The translations under genes were made by a program, and so were the position numbers. Positions 6,741 through 8,953 of a stretch of 8,953 bases of DNA are shown piece after piece (the stretch's first letter is position 1; each line of letters starts with the position of its first letter). The DNA is from an uncultured Lentisphaeria bacterium (GTDB taxonomy: Bacteria > Verrucomicrobiota > Lentisphaeria > Victivallales > Victivallaceae), in NCBI GenBank assembly GCA_903821255.1, contig CAIJKT010000895.1:1-8953 (forward strand). The letters run 5' to 3'. The notes under the pieces were generated by a model. That model was given only the letters and a program-made list of their open reading frames with translations, was not told the DNA's origin and searched no databases.

Positions 6741-8657
6741 ATGAATAGAGCAATCTCTGATGAAATAGTTGACGAAATCCGCACCCGGTGCAATATCGTT
6801 GATATTATCGGAAGCTATATTCCGGTAAAAAAGGCCGGGCATGGCACCTGGAAAGCCCTGTGCCCGTTCCACCAGGAAAAGACCCCTTCATTCAACATCA
6901 ATGAACAGCGCCAGCATTATCACTGTTTCGGCTGCGGCAAAGGCGGCGACGTATTTAACTTCGTCATGGAGCGCGAAGGCGTTGACTTCCCTAATGCCGT
7001 TCATCTGCTGGCCTCCAGATGCTCAGTTGTCATCCCCGAAAAAACTTACACCAATCCGGATGAACGCCGGCAGGCGCAGGAGCGCACCAATCAGCGCGAA
7101 CGGATTTACGCCATCAATGAAGAATTTGCCGCCTGGTATGCCGCGCAACTGCATGAACACCCGGAATCGCCGGTCGCGCAGTATTTGCTGACCCGCGGCA
7201 TACCGGACGATATCGCCGCCGGTTTCCGCATCGGCGCCGCTCCGGACAGTTGGGACTCCTCCCGCAATCACGGCCTTTCGCTGGGCTTTTCCGATGCCGA
7301 ACTGCTTGAATCCGGCATTATAACTTCAAATGAAAGCAGCGGCAAGCTTTATGACCGGTTCCGCAACCGCCTGATTTTCCCGATCTGGAACGAACAGGGC
7401 AAAGTAGTCGCGTTCAGCGCCAGGACTATCGAAAAGAATCCGGAGGGCGCAAAATACGTCAACAGCCCGGAGACGCCGGTTTTCAAAAAGGGCAATATCC
7501 TCTATGCGCTGCCCCTGGCCAGACAGGAAATCCAGAAGCTCGGCTTTGTCATTCTCTGCGAAGGGCAGCTTGATGTCATCGCCATGCACCGCGCCGGGTT
7601 CTGCAATGCCGTCGCGCCGCAGGGAACCGCTTTCACCGACGAACAGGCCAGAATCCTGAAGCGCTACACTGATAAACTCTATATTTCCTTTGATTCCGAC
7701 TCCGCCGGTATTAAAGCCGCGGTCCGTGCGCTGGAAATCGTCCTGCCGATGGACTTCGAAGTGAAGATCATCCAGTTCCCCGCCGGCCGCGACCCGGACG
7801 AGATTTTCCGTGATTCCGGACGCGAAGGCTTGAAACTCATGGTCGATGACGCGGTTGACTTCTTTGACTTCCTCTGCCGTCAAATCCTCAGCCAGTTTGA
7901 TCAGACCACCCCGTTCGGCAAAAGCCGTTCAGTCGCCGAAGCGATTCCGTTTATCCGGAAGATATCCCAGCCGGTGGCGCGTGACCTTTATATCCAGAAA
8001 CTGGCGGCCATGCTCAACGTCAAACCGGACACCATCTATCAGGAACTCAACAAGATCCGCCAGAACGAATCTTCCGCATTCAGGAGCATTGTCAAACCTT
8101 CCGCGGGCAATGCGCAACCCGCCGCCGATGCTCCGCCGGGGGAGCAGCTCATTGATCAGCCGGCGGATATTATCCATGCCGAGGAAACCCTGCTGGCATT
8201 GGCGCTGAATTTTGAGGACGTATGCCTGCGCCTTTCTGAAGAACTGTCAACTGAAATGATCAGCCGGACGTCTATCGGCAAAGCGCTGAACGAACTTATA
8301 AAGTTGACAATCAACGGCGAATGGAGCAGCGCCAACGCCAGCCTGTCCAAAATAAACAGCGAGAGCTCGGACGCAAGACTGAGCATGTTTCTGGCGGCCC
8401 CCGAATTCAGCATGGATCTGATCGGCTCCAAGCAAAGCATGGCTTTGACCAAAGACCTGTCCAGAAAGGACGCCAATAAAAACAAAGCCGTATCAGACAA
8501 TATCGCCACGATAAAAAAATATTTCTGCGAGAAGCAGAGAACTGAACTTATGTCCCGCCTTCGCATCGCCTCCACTCCTGAAGAAAAACAGGAGCTGCTG
8601 AAACAGCTTAACGCGGTAATCATGCCGCTGTCAACGCATCCGCCGCGCAAGGCGTGA
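6741..8657 (+). CDS. dnaG: DNA primase DnaG
   Basis: This 638-residue replicative primase makes RNA primers at the fork. The N-terminal CHC2 zinc finger is complete: C41-x2-H44-x17-C62-x2-C65 (CPFHQEKTPSF, HCFGCGKGGD). The catalytic core follows with the conserved basic motif RFRNRLIFPI (206-215) and FSART, and the toprim domain from about 268 with catalytic E274 (CEGQLDV), GTAFT (295-299), D318 and D320 (FDSDSAG) and RDPDE (350-354). EGQLDV replaces the EGYMDV of E. coli, and FDSDSAG replaces FDGDRAG, while all acidic residues are kept. The C-terminal 200 or so residues are less conserved, as expected for the helicase-interaction domain, with a low-complexity Pro/Ala linker near 450-475. It is somewhat longer than E. 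coli DnaG (581). No ribosome-binding site precedes the ATG; the N-terminal sequence ISDEIVDEIRTRCNIVDIIG confirms the start. Confidence 0.97.
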   Translation: MNRAISDEIVDEIRTRCNIVDIIGSYIPVKKAGHGTWKALCPFHQEKTPSFNINEQRQHYHCFGCGKGGDVFNFVMEREGVDFPNAVHLLASRCSVVIPEKTYTNPDERRQAQERTNQRERIYAINEEFAAWYAAQLHEHPESPVAQYLLTRGIPDDIAAGFRIGAAPDSWDSSRNHGLSLGFSDAELLESGIITSNESSGKLYDRFRNRLIFPIWNEQGKVVAFSARTIEKNPEGAKYVNSPETPVFKKGNILYALPLARQEIQKLGFVILCEGQLDVIAMHRAGFCNAVAPQGTAFTDEQARILKRYTDKLYISFDSDSAGIKAAVRALEIVLPMDFEVKIIQFPAGRDPDEIFRDSGREGLKLMVDDAVDFFDFLCRQILSQFDQTTPFGKSRSVAEAIPFIRKISQPVARDLYIQKLAAMLNVKPDTIYQELNKIRQNESSAFRSIVKPSAGNAQPAADAPPGEQLIDQPADIIHAEETLLALALNFEDVCLRLSEELSTEMISRTSIGKALNELIKLTINGEWSSANASLSKINSESSDARLSMFLAAPEFSMDLIGSKQSMALTKDLSRKDANKNKAVSDNIATIKKYFCEKQRTELMSRLRIASTPEEKQELLKQLNAVIMPLSTHPPRKA

Positions 8658-8695
8658 AGCATGCGGCAAATCAGCATTCCGGAGAGTTTAGAGCC

Positions 8696-8771
8696 CCGTT
8701 GAGCATAATGTTTTTCATTTTTCATAACCAACTCCGATACTTTGGAGTGCCGTTGAGCATAATGTTTTTCA
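8696..8771. repeat. Two identical 22-bp repeats 54 bp apart downstream of dnaG
   Basis: The segment 8696-8717 (begins CCGTTGAGCATAATG, ends TTTTTCA) recurs without mismatch at 8750-8771. The 24 bp before each copy are also related (15 of 24 positions equal), so the real unit is about 45-54 bp. A more degenerate third copy starts at 8808. The spacer of 32 bp has a hairpin but the copies are too few and too dissimilar at the flanks for a CRISPR array. Confidence 0.8.
8731..8748 (+). repeat. Hairpin within the second repeat unit
   Basis: ACTCCGA (8731-8737) can pair with TTGGAGT (8742-8748) around a TACT loop, giving seven pairs including one G-U. A run of five T follows about 16 bp later (8765-8769), too far for a standard intrinsic terminator. 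It might still contribute to the end of the dnaG transcript. Confidence 0.4.
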
Positions 8772-8807
8772 ACTTTATGGACATTGGGGACAATCCTTTT
8801 ACATAAT

Positions 8808-8837
8808 CATTCCGAGGATTTAGAGACTCGCTGAACA
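8808..8837 (+). repeat. Degenerate third copy of the post-dnaG repeat
   Basis: The stretch beginning CATTCCGAGGATTTAGAG and continuing through CTCGCTGAACA aligns with the unit at 8675-8705 at about 23 of 31 positions with one gap. Its distance from the second copy (about 78 bp) breaks the 54-bp period. It looks like an older, decayed member of the same family. Confidence 0.55.
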
Positions 8838-8881
8838 GAGGTATTATCAGATTCTTCGAAGTCCGCTTCTGCTTTGACAAT

Positions 8882-8944
8882 CCCATTACTCCCATTACTC
8901 CCATTACTCCCATTACTCCCATCATTCCCATTATTCCCATTGCT
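8882..8944. repeat. 9-bp minisatellite, seven units (CCCATTACT)
   Basis: Four exact CCCATTACT units (8882-8917) are followed by CCCATCATT, CCCATTATT and CCCATTGCT, and then a remnant CCATTTTGG to the window end. Every unit keeps its CCC, so the minus strand has seven GGG runs separated by 6-nt loops, which satisfies the usual G-quadruplex pattern. Because 9 is a multiple of 3, the minus strand also reads as an apparent Met-Gly-Val repeat; this is a by-product, since no supported gene is present here. Confidence 0.93.
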
Positions 8945-8953
8945 CCATTTTGG

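Noticed and set aside
8696..8837. CRISPR array
   Set aside because: Only two exact copies, the flanking spacer sequences are themselves related, and a third copy is degenerate and out of phase; no cas gene is present.
8722..8940. Minus-strand open frame starting with a Met-Gly-Val repeat
   Set aside because: The repeat comes from the 9-bp minisatellite being a multiple of three, and the remainder lies in degenerate intergenic repeats with no domain signal.

Overview
The window is ordinary bacterial chromosome: dense short-spaced genes, Shine-Dalgarno sites on some genes, lipoprotein signal peptides, no tRNA, rRNA, phage or transposase. Two lipoproteins and lipobox usage point to a diderm-type envelope. 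Moderate GC coding sequence, AT-rich intergenic DNA, missing Shine-Dalgarno sites before two genes, and a DnaG with a CEGQLDV toprim motif are compatible with the PVC superphylum (Lentisphaerota/Verrucomicrobiota), but this assignment is an inference of low to moderate confidence.

Left part (1-2550). The 3' end of a GT4-family glycosyltransferase (plus strand, cut by the window edge) converges on a two-gene minus-strand unit: an extended SDR/thioester-reductase-like NAD(P)-dependent reductase (1411-2550), followed 7 bp downstream by an amidohydrolase-2 family metal-dependent hydrolase (612-1403). Their substrates cannot be read from the sequence.

Middle part (2551-5685). An AT-rich divergent intergenic region carries an 8-bp inverted repeat and a tandem 10-bp repeat. 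It leads into a tightly packed four-gene operon: a small ribbon-helix-helix regulator with a Cys/His-rich C-terminal half, a ZnuA/TroA-type lipoprotein with a His-rich loop, a ZnuC-type ATPase, and a ZnuB-type ABC-3 permease. Gaps are 3 bp, 3 bp and an 8-bp overlap. The likely job is high-affinity zinc (possibly manganese) import, with the first gene as a plausible metal-responsive regulator. This regulator is the most interesting item in the window.

Right part (5686-8953). A TPR-repeat lipoprotein of unknown role and a complete DNA primase gene (dnaG) follow, each with a candidate promoter but no recognisable Shine-Dalgarno site. Downstream of dnaG is about 300 bp of non-coding DNA made largely of repeats: two identical 22-bp segments 54 bp apart, a third degenerate copy, and a 9-bp minisatellite of seven units whose minus strand has a canonical G-quadruplex pattern.
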